DNA of 64,000 bases from Mycolicibacterium holsaticum DSM 44478 = JCM 12374 (lineage in GTDB: Bacteria; Actinomycetota; Actinomycetes; Mycobacteriales; Mycobacteriaceae): assembly GCF_019645835.1 (NCBI RefSeq), contig NZ_CP080998.1, positions 558,001 through 622,000 of the forward strand, read 5' to 3'. Position 1 is the first letter of the stretch, and every line of letters begins with the position of its first letter. Position numbers and translations under genes: made by a program. Shown here piece after piece: positions 1 through 7,873 of this stretch. A model generated the notes under the pieces. That model had not been told where the DNA came from and searched no databases. It worked only from the letters and a program-made list of their open reading frames with translations.

Positions 1-3
1 AAC

Positions 4-981
4 CTATCCGGGATAGGCCTCTCCCGCCTGCCGACGGGCGACCCACGCCGACCGCACCATCTCCTCCAGCGAGTGCCGCATCTGCCAGTCGAGGTCGCGG
101 CCGGCCAGGTCCTTGGACGCGACGATGCGGGCCGGATCACCGGGCCGGCGCGGCCCGACGGTCGGTTCGAAGTCCACGCCGGTCACCTCCCGGATCGCGG
201 TCATGATCTCGCGCACCGAGGTGCCGTTTCCGCTGCCGAGGTTGTACACGGCCTCGACCGGTGCACCGGCGTCCAACCGCTGGGCCGCGGCGACATGCGC
301 TGCCGCCAGATCCGATACGTGGACATAGTCACGCACGCAGGTGCCGTCCGGGGTGGGGTAGTCGTTCCCGTTGATCCGCGGTGTCTCCCCGCGGTAGAGC
401 ATGTCGAACACGACGGGGAACAGGTTGTGCGGGCTGACGTCGAACAACTCCGGCGCACCGGATCCCACCACGTTGAAGTAACGCAGGCTGGTGTGCCGCA
501 GCTCGGTGGCGTGTGCGACGTCACGCAAGATCCATTCGCCGACCAGTTTGCTTACCCCGTACGGGGATTCAGGCGTGGTCGGCGTCTGCTCGGTGACCGT
601 GTCGACGTCAGGGGTGCCGTAGGTCGCGGCGCTGGACGAGAACACCAACTTGTCGGTGCCCACCGACGTCATCGCCTTGAGCAGGTTGACCATCGCCGTG
701 ACGTTCTGCTCGTAGGTGTGCAACGGTTCGCGTACCGAAACGCCCGCGTATTTGAACCCCGCGATATGGATGACGCCGGTGACCCGGTGCTCGCGCAGCG
801 TCTGGGTGATGAGTTCGGTGTCGAGCAAGGTGCCGCGCACCAACGGCACGCCCGGCGGGACGAACGCTTCCAGCCCGGTCGACAGATCGTCGAGCACCAC
901 CACCGGCAGGTCGGCGTCGCGCAGCGCACGCACTACGTGCGAGCCGATGTACCCGGCCCCGCCGGTCACCAGCCAAGTCAT
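4..981 (-). CDS. galE: UDP-glucose 4-epimerase GalE
   Basis: A 325-residue extended short-chain dehydrogenase/reductase. It has the N-terminal NAD-binding motif TGGAGYIGS directly after the start and the catalytic YGVSK (Tyr-x3-Lys) mid-protein. The family interconverts UDP-glucose and UDP-galactose in the cytosol, supplying galactose for mycobacterial arabinogalactan. The ATG at 981 is preceded by a GAGGGAGAG ribosome-binding site; a longer in-frame reading that runs back through the upstream genes is spurious. It lies 71 bp downstream of the flippase gene on the same strand, so it probably ends the operon that starts at 7560. Order and identity match M. tuberculosis galE1 (Rv3634c). The specificity is inferred from family and synteny. 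Confidence 0.93.
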   Translation of the reverse strand: MTWLVTGGAGYIGSHVVRALRDADLPVVVLDDLSTGLEAFVPPGVPLVRGTLLDTELITQTLREHRVTGVIHIAGFKYAGVSVREPLHTYEQNVTAMVNLLKAMTSVGTDKLVFSSSAATYGTPDVDTVTEQTPTTPESPYGVSKLVGEWILRDVAHATELRHTSLRYFNVVGSGAPELFDVSPHNLFPVVFDMLYRGETPRINGNDYPTPDGTCVRDYVHVSDLAAAHVAAAQRLDAGAPVEAVYNLGSGNGTSVREIMTAIREVTGVDFEPTVGPRRPGDPARIVASKDLAGRDLDWQMRHSLEEMVRSAWVARRQAGEAYPG

Positions 982-1052
982 CTGCTCTCCCTCGCCGTCG
1001 TTTGAAGTGGCACCTTCGGCAGCATAGGTGCGCCCGCCGCCGGCCCGCGTCG

Positions 1053-2294
1053 TCACCGGGGGCTCTTGGCCAGCGCGGCCATGTGCACGGCGATGCCCAC
1101 CAGCGGACCGCACAGCAGCGCGATCACCGTGCGGGTCTCCAGGGGTAGCGGAAGCAGCAGCAACAGCGTTGATGCGACCGTCGCCGACACCCAGCCCAGC
1201 GAATAGGCCCGGTGCAGGGCCGCCGCGACCGCCGCCGCGCCGGTCAACGTCAACAACGCGATCGCCACCGCCGCCCCGGTCAGCCAGGCCAGCAGCGCGC
1301 CGCCGGCCAGGTATTCGGGGCCGAACGCGGTGCGCAACAACCACGGCCCGAACACGCCGGCGGCCAGCACCCCGGCCAACCCGACACCGGTCACCACCGC
1401 CGCCGGGGCCGCCAGCGCCCGCAACCGTTCGGTGCGCTGGTCGACGAAGTGCGCGATCAGGTTGCCCTGCATCGCGGTCAGCGGGACCAGGAGCGGGGCC
1501 CGAGTCAGCGTCACCGCCAGGATCACCACACCGCCGGCCGCGCCCAGCTCGCCGGTGGTGGCCTTGAGCAGCACGGGGAAGCCCATCACCAGCACCGCGC
1601 TGGCCCCGGCCGCGGCGATCGAATGTGCCGCACCGCGCAGAAACGTCGCGGTGCCGCCCGGTGTCAGCAGCCCGGCGGCCTCGCGGGTCGACGGTGAAAC
1701 GATCAGCATGATCAGCCACGCCACCGCACCGGCCACGGTGGCCCACAGGTAGCCGACCAAGCCCCACCCGACGACGAACGTCACCGCGGCCACGATCACC
1801 CGCAGCCCGGCGTCGGTCACCATCAGCGCCCCGTAGGGCGTCCACCGGTTCAGCCCGGCCATCATGCCCAGCAACGTGGCGTGCAGGCAGAACCCGGCCA
1901 GCCCGACGGCCAGCAGCGCGGCGCTGAGCCAGCGCGACGCCACGAACACCTGCGCCGACCACAGCGGCGAGGTGGCGATGATCAGCCCGGCGGCGACCAC
2001 GCCGACCATGGCGGCCACCTTCGCCGGATGGGTGCGCGGGCCTTCGGCGACCTCGACGTAACCGGCCGAGCGCACCTCCCTGGTGGCCTCCTGCAGCAGA
2101 CCGAACGCCGCGCCGGTGACCAAACCGAACGCCCCCCAGAAGACGCCGAACACCGCGAACCCCGTCGGCTCCAGATCGCGGGCGGCCAGGTACAGCACCG
2201 CGTACCCACATAGCGCCGACGCCGCGGTGGCCGCACCCACCCGCGCCACGCTGCCCCGCGTGACCGGGCCGGAGGGCGTGCCGGCGTCGGTCAC
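1053..2294 (-). CDS. Wzx/MATE-like polysaccharide flippase, multispanning membrane protein
   Basis: A 413-residue, very hydrophobic protein with about 12 predicted membrane helices, interrupted by short Arg-rich loops, as in the MOP (Wzx/MATE) exporter superfamily. Members flip lipid-linked glycans or other amphiphiles across the inner membrane. The GTG start at 2294 overlaps the stop of the aminopeptidase gene in a GTGA, so translation is probably coupled; the longer reading to 2435 is antisense-like sequence inside that gene. M. tuberculosis has a membrane protein (Rv3630) near galE1 that may be the counterpart. The substrate is unknown. Its position downstream of a Pls-like synthetase suggests it could export that enzyme's product, which is inference. 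Confidence 0.75.
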   Translation of the reverse strand: MTDAGTPSGPVTRGSVARVGAATAASALCGYAVLYLAARDLEPTGFAVFGVFWGAFGLVTGAAFGLLQEATREVRSAGYVEVAEGPRTHPAKVAAMVGVVAAGLIIATSPLWSAQVFVASRWLSAALLAVGLAGFCLHATLLGMMAGLNRWTPYGALMVTDAGLRVIVAAVTFVVGWGLVGYLWATVAGAVAWLIMLIVSPSTREAAGLLTPGGTATFLRGAAHSIAAAGASAVLVMGFPVLLKATTGELGAAGGVVILAVTLTRAPLLVPLTAMQGNLIAHFVDQRTERLRALAAPAAVVTGVGLAGVLAAGVFGPWLLRTAFGPEYLAGGALLAWLTGAAVAIALLTLTGAAAVAAALHRAYSLGWVSATVASTLLLLLPLPLETRTVIALLCGPLVGIAVHMAALAKSPR

Positions 2295-3622
2295 GGCGGC
2301 GGTTCCAGCGCGGGCAGTGCCCGCGCGTACAGCCAGGCCTCGAACAGCGCGCGCAGCGACTGGTCGGCGTAGTGCGAGGCCAGCCCGGTGAAGTCGTCGG
2401 TGACCACCGTGCTGTGCCGGTAGCGCTGAGTCCAATCCCGAAGCAGTGCAAAGAAATTGTCGTCACCGATGCGGCCCCGCAACACGTGCAGGGTGAGCGC
2501 GCCGCGTTTGTACACGCGGTCGTCGAACAGGTCCTGGACTCCTGGATCGGCCAGCAGCAGGTCCTGGGGCGCGTCGGCAAGCCGCTGATGGTAGTGCCGC
2601 GCCCACTCCTCGGCGCTGCGGCCGCCGGAGTTCTCCGACCACAGCCACTCGGCGTAGCAGGCGAAACCCTCGTGCAGCCAGATGTCTTGCCAGCGCCTGA
2701 CGGTGACCGAGTTGCCGAACCACTGATGGGCCAGCTCGTGGGCGATCAGCCGTTCCCCCCGGCCGCGGCCCGCGCAATGATTGGCGCCGAAGATCGAAAT
2801 ACCTTGTGCCTCAAGCGGTATCTCGAGGTCGTCATCGGTGATCACGACCGTGTACCCGTCGGCGAGTGGATAGGGGCCGAACAGTTCGACGAACAGCGTC
2901 ATCATCTGCGGTTGCCGGGCGAAGTCGGATGCGAAGTTCTCGCTCAGCCGGTCGGGCAGCACCGCGTGGATCGACACGCCGTTTCTGGCCACCCGATGCC
3001 GGTCGTACCTGCCGATCTGCAACGTCGCCAGATACGTCGACGTCGGCTCCGGCTGTTCGTAGGTCCACGTGGTCATCCCGGCGTGCGCGCGCCGGGAGAT
3101 CAGCCTGCCGTTGGCGATCGCGTAGTAGGAACGTTCCGTGCGGATTCGGATGTGGATGCTGGCCTTGGCGCTGGGCTGGTCGTCGCACGGAAACCACGAT
3201 GGGGCCCCGTTGGGCTGACCCGCCACCAGCGCACCGTCGGTGAGCTCCTCGAATCCCACGTCGCCCCAATGGGTTCGGATCGGTCGCGGGCTGCCGCCGT
3301 AGCGTACGACGATCGTCATCGCCGCACCGGCGGGCAGGCCCTCCGCCAGCGTGATGTGCAGCTTGTTCGCCGAGGTCTTGAACCTGCCCGCACGCGCGCC
3401 GTTGACGGCCACTTTCGTCACCGACAGCGCATCGGAGAGGTCGAGGGTCAACGTGCGCAGCGCCGCCAGCGTCACCGCGGTGATGGTGGCGGTCCCCGAC
3501 AGCCGGTTTGTCGCGACCTTGTATTCCAGGTCGAGTTCGTAGCGCGAGACCCGGTAGCCGGAATTACCGTTGTCGGGCAGATAGGGATCGATGATCCGCG
3601 TCGAGTTCTCGCCGCCCGTCAC
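2291..3622 (-). CDS. M1-family zinc aminopeptidase, short form
   Basis: 443 residues. The gluzincin signature is complete: HELAH at residues 295-299 and the third zinc ligand Glu318 in the following helix (WLHEGFACYAEW). A Tyr near residue 383 (VYKRGA) fits the transition-state tyrosine. The exopeptidase loop reads PLEAQG (269-274) instead of the usual GAMEN; this variant occurs in some short bacterial M1 enzymes. The N-terminal half is the beta-rich M1 domain. The helical C-terminal domain of full-length PepN is absent, so the protein is half the length of mycobacterial PepN. No signal peptide is visible. Its start overlaps the synthetase stop by 4 bp (ATGA), and its stop overlaps the flippase start. 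Substrate not known. Confidence 0.88.
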   Translation of the reverse strand: MTGGENSTRIIDPYLPDNGNSGYRVSRYELDLEYKVATNRLSGTATITAVTLAALRTLTLDLSDALSVTKVAVNGARAGRFKTSANKLHITLAEGLPAGAAMTIVVRYGGSPRPIRTHWGDVGFEELTDGALVAGQPNGAPSWFPCDDQPSAKASIHIRIRTERSYYAIANGRLISRRAHAGMTTWTYEQPEPTSTYLATLQIGRYDRHRVARNGVSIHAVLPDRLSENFASDFARQPQMMTLFVELFGPYPLADGYTVVITDDDLEIPLEAQGISIFGANHCAGRGRGERLIAHELAHQWFGNSVTVRRWQDIWLHEGFACYAEWLWSENSGGRSAEEWARHYHQRLADAPQDLLLADPGVQDLFDDRVYKRGALTLHVLRGRIGDDNFFALLRDWTQRYRHSTVVTDDFTGLASHYADQSLRALFEAWLYARALPALEPPP

Positions 3623-6600
3623 GCTGCAGCGTCTTCTGGTTTCTTGGACTTACCCCTCGATTTGTTGGCGCGCTTCTTACCCAACCCATTCCACGGTGCG
3701 ATCGGATTGCCCAGCCACCGTGTCGCGGCTGGCACCTGGTCGCCGCGCATGACCAGCGAGGCCGGTCCGACGGTGGCGCCCGCCCCGATGCGCGATGCGG
3801 GCAGCGCGACGCAGTGCGGTCCCAGCGTCGAACCTTCCTCGAGCACAACGGTGTCCATCGCCATGATCCGGTCCTGGAACAGGTGGGTCTGCACCACGCA
3901 GCCCCGGTTTACGGTCGCACCGCGGTCGATTGTCACCAGGTCGGCCTCCGGTAACCAGTACGTTTCACACCACACGCCGCGCCCGATCGTCGCGCCCAGC
4001 GCCCGCAGCCACCAGTTCATCACCGGCGTCCCGCTGGCCGAGCGGGCAAACCACGGCGCGGCGACGGTCTCCACGAAGGTGTCGGAGACTTCGTTGCGCC
4101 ACACGAACGACGACCACAGCGGATGCTCGCCGGTGCGGATCCGTCCGACCACAGCCCATTTCGCGACGACGGCGACCGCGCCCGCCAGCGCGCCGGCCGC
4201 CAGCAACAGCACGCCGCTGCCCAGCGCCGCCCACAGCCAACCGAATTCGGTCGCCAGCCACTGCAGCCCGAACAGCACCCCGACACCGATCGCGAACGTC
4301 ACGACCACCGGCACGATCCGGCAGGCTTCGACCATCGCGCGCAACGTCTTCAGCCGCAGCGGCGGATCGAACGTGCGCTGCGTGTCGGCGGCGGTGGGCT
4401 TGCGGCGCAGCCGAACCGGCGGGCTGCCCAGCCACGACGAGCCGGCCTTGGCCTTGTGCGGTGCTGCGGACAACACCGCGACCAGGCCGTCGTCGGGCAC
4501 CTTGCGTCCCGGTTGGGCGATCCCGGAGTTGCCGAGAAACGCGCGCTTGCCGATCGTCGCCTTGGCCACGTGCAGCCAGCCGCCGCCCAGTTCGTAGGAG
4601 GCCACCATGGTGTCGTCGGCCAGGAACGCGCCGTCCTCGATCACCGTGAACGTCGGCGTCAACAGCACCGTGGAAATCTCGGTGCCCCGACCGACTTTCG
4701 CGCCGAGCGCACGTAGCCACCACGGTGTCAGCAGGCTGGCGTAGATCGGGAAAAGGTAGGTGCGCGCGGCGTCCATGAGCCGCTCGATGGCCCAGATCTG
4801 CCAGCCGACGCGGCTGCGTACGGGGTGATAGCCGTCGCGCAACCCCACCGACAGCACCCGCACACCGATCAGGGTCAGCAGCGCATAGCTGAGCAACGCG
4901 ACCAGCGTCGCCACCGGAGCCCACCGCAGCGTGGGTGCGATCGCCGCGGTCACCGACGCGGTATCGCGGATGGCCCAACCGATCACCGCCAGCGCGGTGC
5001 CGAGCGCCAGCAGCGGCAGCCCGCCCAACAGCACTGAGGTCACGCCGTAGACCGCGACCCAGGCGGGCGCGCGCGGCGGCCGGTGGTCGGGCCACGGATG
5101 GCGGGCCTTGCCGGACTTCGCCGCAGGCGAACCCTTCCAGTACTGGCCGTTCTTGACCTTGCCGAGCACCCCGGAACCGGGCGCCACATCGGCGTTTTTG
5201 CCGACGACGGACCCGGGCAGCAGCGTGGTGCGCGCACCGATGCTGGCGTCGTTGCCGATCGTGATCGGACCGACGTGGAAGCTATCCCCGTCGATCCAGT
5301 GCCCGGACAGGTCCACCTCGGGTTCGACCGAACTGCGGTGGCCGAGTTTGAGCATCCCGGTCACCGGTGGGGTGGAATGCAGATCGACCCCGTTGCCGAC
5401 CCGGTTGCCCAGTGCGCGCGCGTAATACACCAACCACGGTGCGCCGGCGAGGTTTTCGGCGCCGCTGGCCTGGGCCAGCCGCTCGGCCAGCCACACCCGC
5501 AGGTGCACGGGGCCGCCCCGGCGGTACGTGCCGGGTTGCAGCCCCGCCAGTAGCATCCGGGCGCCCAGCGCCGCGATGCCCATCCGCCCCAGCGGGGTGA
5601 CGAACAGCACGAAACCCGCTGCTACCCACCACCAGTCGACGGGCCGGACCCACGGCACCGCCGTGGCCGCCACGTTGTACGCGATGTTGTTCGCGATGGC
5701 CAACCACACCACCCACTGCAGCCCGGTCAGCGTCGCCAGCGGCAACGAGAGCGCCAGCTGGGCGGCCTGGGTCAGGCGCGGCATCGGTTTGACCGCCCGC
5801 GGTTCGTTCACCGGCGGCGCCTCGAGCTCGTCGAGGAACCCGGCGAGTGAGCCCAGCCGGGGACGGTCGTACAGGTCGCCGACCGTCACCTGCGGATAGC
5901 GTTGGCGCAGCGCCGACACCAGCTGCGCGGCGGCCAGCGAACCGCCGCCGAGCGCGAAGAAGTCGGCTTCGGGGCCGGTGACCGGCGCGGCCAGTACCTC
6001 CTGCCACAGCCCGGCGACCCAGGCCGCCGTGCCGGTCAGGTCCGTGGGTTCCTCGCCGGTGTCGCCGGGCGTCGGCCACGGCAGCGCGTCGCGGTCCACC
6101 TTGCCCGAGGTGCGGGTGGGCAATTCGTCGATGTGCACCAGGCGAGGGACCAGTGCGGCGGGCAGCGTCTGGGCCAGCGCCGTGCGGGCCTCGGCCAGGT
6201 CGAACGACGGATCGGCGCTGACGACGTAGCCGACCAGAACCGGTGTGCCCGCTGACGTTTGCCGCACCGCGGCCGCAGCGCCGCTGACACCGGGCAGGTT
6301 GACGAGCGCGGCGTCGACCTCGCCGAGTTCGATGCGCCGACCGCCGACCTTGACCTGGTCGTCGGCCCGGCCCACGAAGTAGAGCCCGTCGGATTCCCAC
6401 CGCACCAGATCACCGCTGCGGTAGGCCCGCGACCACGTCAGCCTGGGCATCGGCGCATACCTGTCGGCGTCCTTGTCGGGGTCCAGGTAGCGGGCCAGGC
6501 CGACCCCGCCGATCACCAGTTCGCCCACCTCGCCGTAGGGCACCGGCGCACCGTTCGCGTCGACCACCGCGAGGTCCCATCCGGCCAGCGGCAACCCGAT

Positions 6601-7560
6601 GCTCACCGGGCCGCGCCCGTCCAGCCGGGCCGCGCATGCGACGACGGTGGCTTCCGTGGGGCCGTAGGTGTTCCAGACCTCGCGGCCAGCCGAGTCGGGA
6701 CCCGCGGCGAGCCGCTCGGCCAACTCCGGCGGGCAGGCTTCACCGCCGAAGATCAGCAGTCGCACGGCTTCCAGCGCCTCGGCGGGCCACAGCGCCGCCA
6801 GCGTCGGCACCGTGGAGACCACAGTGATGTCGCGCGACACCAGCCACGGCCCCAGGTCCATGCCGCTGCGCACCAACGAGCGGGGCGCGGGCACCAGGCA
6901 GGCGCCGTGCCGCCAGGCCAGCCACATCTCCTCACACGATGCGTCGAAGCCCACCGACAGTCCGGCCAGCACCCGGTCGCCCGGGCCGATCGGGTTGTCC
7001 TGCAAAAAGAGCTGCGCCTCGGCGTCGACGAAGGCCGCCGCGCTGCGGTGCGTCACCGCAACGCCCTTGGGCGTGCCGGTGGATCCCGACGTGAAGATGA
7101 CCCATGCGTCGTCTCGGGCCAGCGGGCGCACGGCGCGCCAACCCCGGGATGAGCCGGGTCCGCGCACCAGTCCCTGTTCGGTGATGATCGCCACCACGTC
7201 GGCCGCGGTGAACACCAACTCGGCGCGCTCGAGCGGGTCGTCGGCGTCGACCGGCACGTAGGCGGCGCCGGTGGCCAGCGTCGCGAGGATCGCCACGTAC
7301 AGCGCGTAGCTGCCCGACGGCATCCGGATGCCGATGCGGTCTCCGCGCCCGATCCCGCGGGCGGCCAGCCACTCGACGGTTTCCTCGATGTCGGCGATCA
7401 GCTCCGCATACGTCAGCTGCACCGTGCCGTCGTCGAGCGCAGGCGCATCGGGATAACGGTGCCCGGTCTCGTAGAAGATGTCGATGAGGGTGCGCGGTTC
7501 GGGTGCGTACGACGACAACGCGTACTGAGGGGGCACCTCGGAAACAAAATCCCCAGTCAC
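3619..7560 (-). CDS. Pls/PosA-type non-ribosomal peptide synthetase (A-T plus three membrane/hexapeptide modules)
   Basis: 1313 residues. The adenylation domain (about 25-495) has A2 (97-105), A3 IFTSGSTGTPKG (155-166), A5 NTYGPTE (297-303), A7 YRSGDL (380-385), A8 (398-415) and the A10 lysine (Lys487). A carrier domain follows (510-580; LGGGS, Ser541 for phosphopantetheine). There is no condensation or thioesterase domain. Residues 600-1290 hold pairs of membrane helices alternating with three left-handed beta-helix acyltransferase-like modules (about 715-815, 950-1050, 1185-1290). This architecture is that of Pls (epsilon-poly-L-lysine synthetase) and PosA. Aligning the substrate-pocket positions by hand gives D206 A207 E210 S249 I270 G272 T298 V306 V307 K487, close to codes known for lysine. 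The start is GTG with a weak ribosome-binding site. The C-terminal tail is Lys-rich. First gene of the minus-strand operon. Confidence 0.87.
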   Translation of the reverse strand: MTGDFVSEVPPQYALSSYAPEPRTLIDIFYETGHRYPDAPALDDGTVQLTYAELIADIEETVEWLAARGIGRGDRIGIRMPSGSYALYVAILATLATGAAYVPVDADDPLERAELVFTAADVVAIITEQGLVRGPGSSRGWRAVRPLARDDAWVIFTSGSTGTPKGVAVTHRSAAAFVDAEAQLFLQDNPIGPGDRVLAGLSVGFDASCEEMWLAWRHGACLVPAPRSLVRSGMDLGPWLVSRDITVVSTVPTLAALWPAEALEAVRLLIFGGEACPPELAERLAAGPDSAGREVWNTYGPTEATVVACAARLDGRGPVSIGLPLAGWDLAVVDANGAPVPYGEVGELVIGGVGLARYLDPDKDADRYAPMPRLTWSRAYRSGDLVRWESDGLYFVGRADDQVKVGGRRIELGEVDAALVNLPGVSGAAAAVRQTSAGTPVLVGYVVSADPSFDLAEARTALAQTLPAALVPRLVHIDELPTRTSGKVDRDALPWPTPGDTGEEPTDLTGTAAWVAGLWQEVLAAPVTGPEADFFALGGGSLAAAQLVSALRQRYPQVTVGDLYDRPRLGSLAGFLDELEAPPVNEPRAVKPMPRLTQAAQLALSLPLATLTGLQWVVWLAIANNIAYNVAATAVPWVRPVDWWWVAAGFVLFVTPLGRMGIAALGARMLLAGLQPGTYRRGGPVHLRVWLAERLAQASGAENLAGAPWLVYYARALGNRVGNGVDLHSTPPVTGMLKLGHRSSVEPEVDLSGHWIDGDSFHVGPITIGNDASIGARTTLLPGSVVGKNADVAPGSGVLGKVKNGQYWKGSPAAKSGKARHPWPDHRPPRAPAWVAVYGVTSVLLGGLPLLALGTALAVIGWAIRDTASVTAAIAPTLRWAPVATLVALLSYALLTLIGVRVLSVGLRDGYHPVRSRVGWQIWAIERLMDAARTYLFPIYASLLTPWWLRALGAKVGRGTEISTVLLTPTFTVIEDGAFLADDTMVASYELGGGWLHVAKATIGKRAFLGNSGIAQPGRKVPDDGLVAVLSAAPHKAKAGSSWLGSPPVRLRRKPTAADTQRTFDPPLRLKTLRAMVEACRIVPVVVTFAIGVGVLFGLQWLATEFGWLWAALGSGVLLLAAGALAGAVAVVAKWAVVGRIRTGEHPLWSSFVWRNEVSDTFVETVAAPWFARSASGTPVMNWWLRALGATIGRGVWCETYWLPEADLVTIDRGATVNRGCVVQTHLFQDRIMAMDTVVLEEGSTLGPHCVALPASRIGAGATVGPASLVMRGDQVPAATRWLGNPIAPWNGLGKKRANKSRGKSKKPEDAAA

Positions 7561-7740
7561 GCCTACAAAGTACTAAGCCGACCCGGCCGTGCCCCCGCGC
7601 CGCACGCGGTGGCTGATCACAATTGCGACAACGACGGTGGCTGGGGCCGCGTCGGCGCACCGGCCTGCGGTGTAACCGCAGGTTCGACGGGTATCCCCGG
7701 GTTGGGATTTCGCGTCGGGCGACGGACTGGCAGACTCGTC
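7561..7740. promoter_or_regulatory. Divergent intergenic region: NRPS promoter (minus) and terC leader promoter (plus)
   Basis: 180 bp between the synthetase start and the riboswitch aptamer. On the minus strand a TA-rich stretch (TAGTAC) lies about 10-16 bases before the GTG start, so the synthetase transcript may have a very short leader. The plus-strand promoter for the riboswitch-terC transcript must lie here, but no clear -35/-10 pair could be singled out. Nothing else was recognised. Confidence 0.35.
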
Positions 7741-7851
7741 GCCGGAGGGGAGTATTCCTTCGCCGCGGTATCGTCATCACGTTGGCCGTCATCGGACGAC
7801 CGGTGCCGCGGGCCGACACGACGGTTCGTGGCGGTGGAAGAGACCTCCGGC
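7741..7851 (+). promoter_or_regulatory. yybP-ykoY (Mn2+) riboswitch upstream of terC
   Basis: The aptamer is closed by a perfect 8-bp P1 helix: GCCGGAGG at 7741-7748 pairs with CCTCCGGC at 7844-7851. The 5' strand runs straight into the family's conserved GGGGAGTA (7747-7754), and the second conserved internal-loop block (GCCGACA, 7812-7818) lies on the 3' side, as in the Mn2+-sensing yybP-ykoY class. The 3' strand of P1 can instead pair with the terC Shine-Dalgarno (CCGGAGG, 7862-7868), giving a translational off-state. High Mn2+ should stabilise P1 and free the ribosome-binding site. The class assignment rests on conserved blocks and gene context, not on a covariance search. Confidence 0.83.
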
Positions 7852-7870
7852 GCTTTGACGACCGGAGGTT
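7843..7870 (+). promoter_or_regulatory. Shine-Dalgarno-sequestering hairpin (riboswitch expression platform)
   Basis: ACCTCCGG (7843-7850) is perfectly complementary to CCGGAGGT (7862-7869), leaving an 11-nt loop. The right arm contains the GGAGG that serves the terC GTG start at 7874. The left arm is the same strand that closes the Mn riboswitch P1 helix, so the two pairings exclude each other. There is no U-tract, so control should be of translation initiation rather than termination. Confidence 0.75.
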
Positions 7871-7873
7871 CTG

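Noticed and set aside
982..2580. In-frame extension of galE that runs through the flippase and peptidase region, giving an apparent 858-residue protein
   Set aside because: The upstream part is Arg/Gly-rich shadow sequence opposite to normal codon use; GalE begins at ATG 981 with a clear ribosome-binding site and NAD motif.
2372..4597. Plus-strand open frame of 741 codons
   Set aside because: It is the antisense of the M1 peptidase and synthetase genes, low in hydrophobic pattern and rich in Arg/His/Gln; high-GC DNA makes such frames common.
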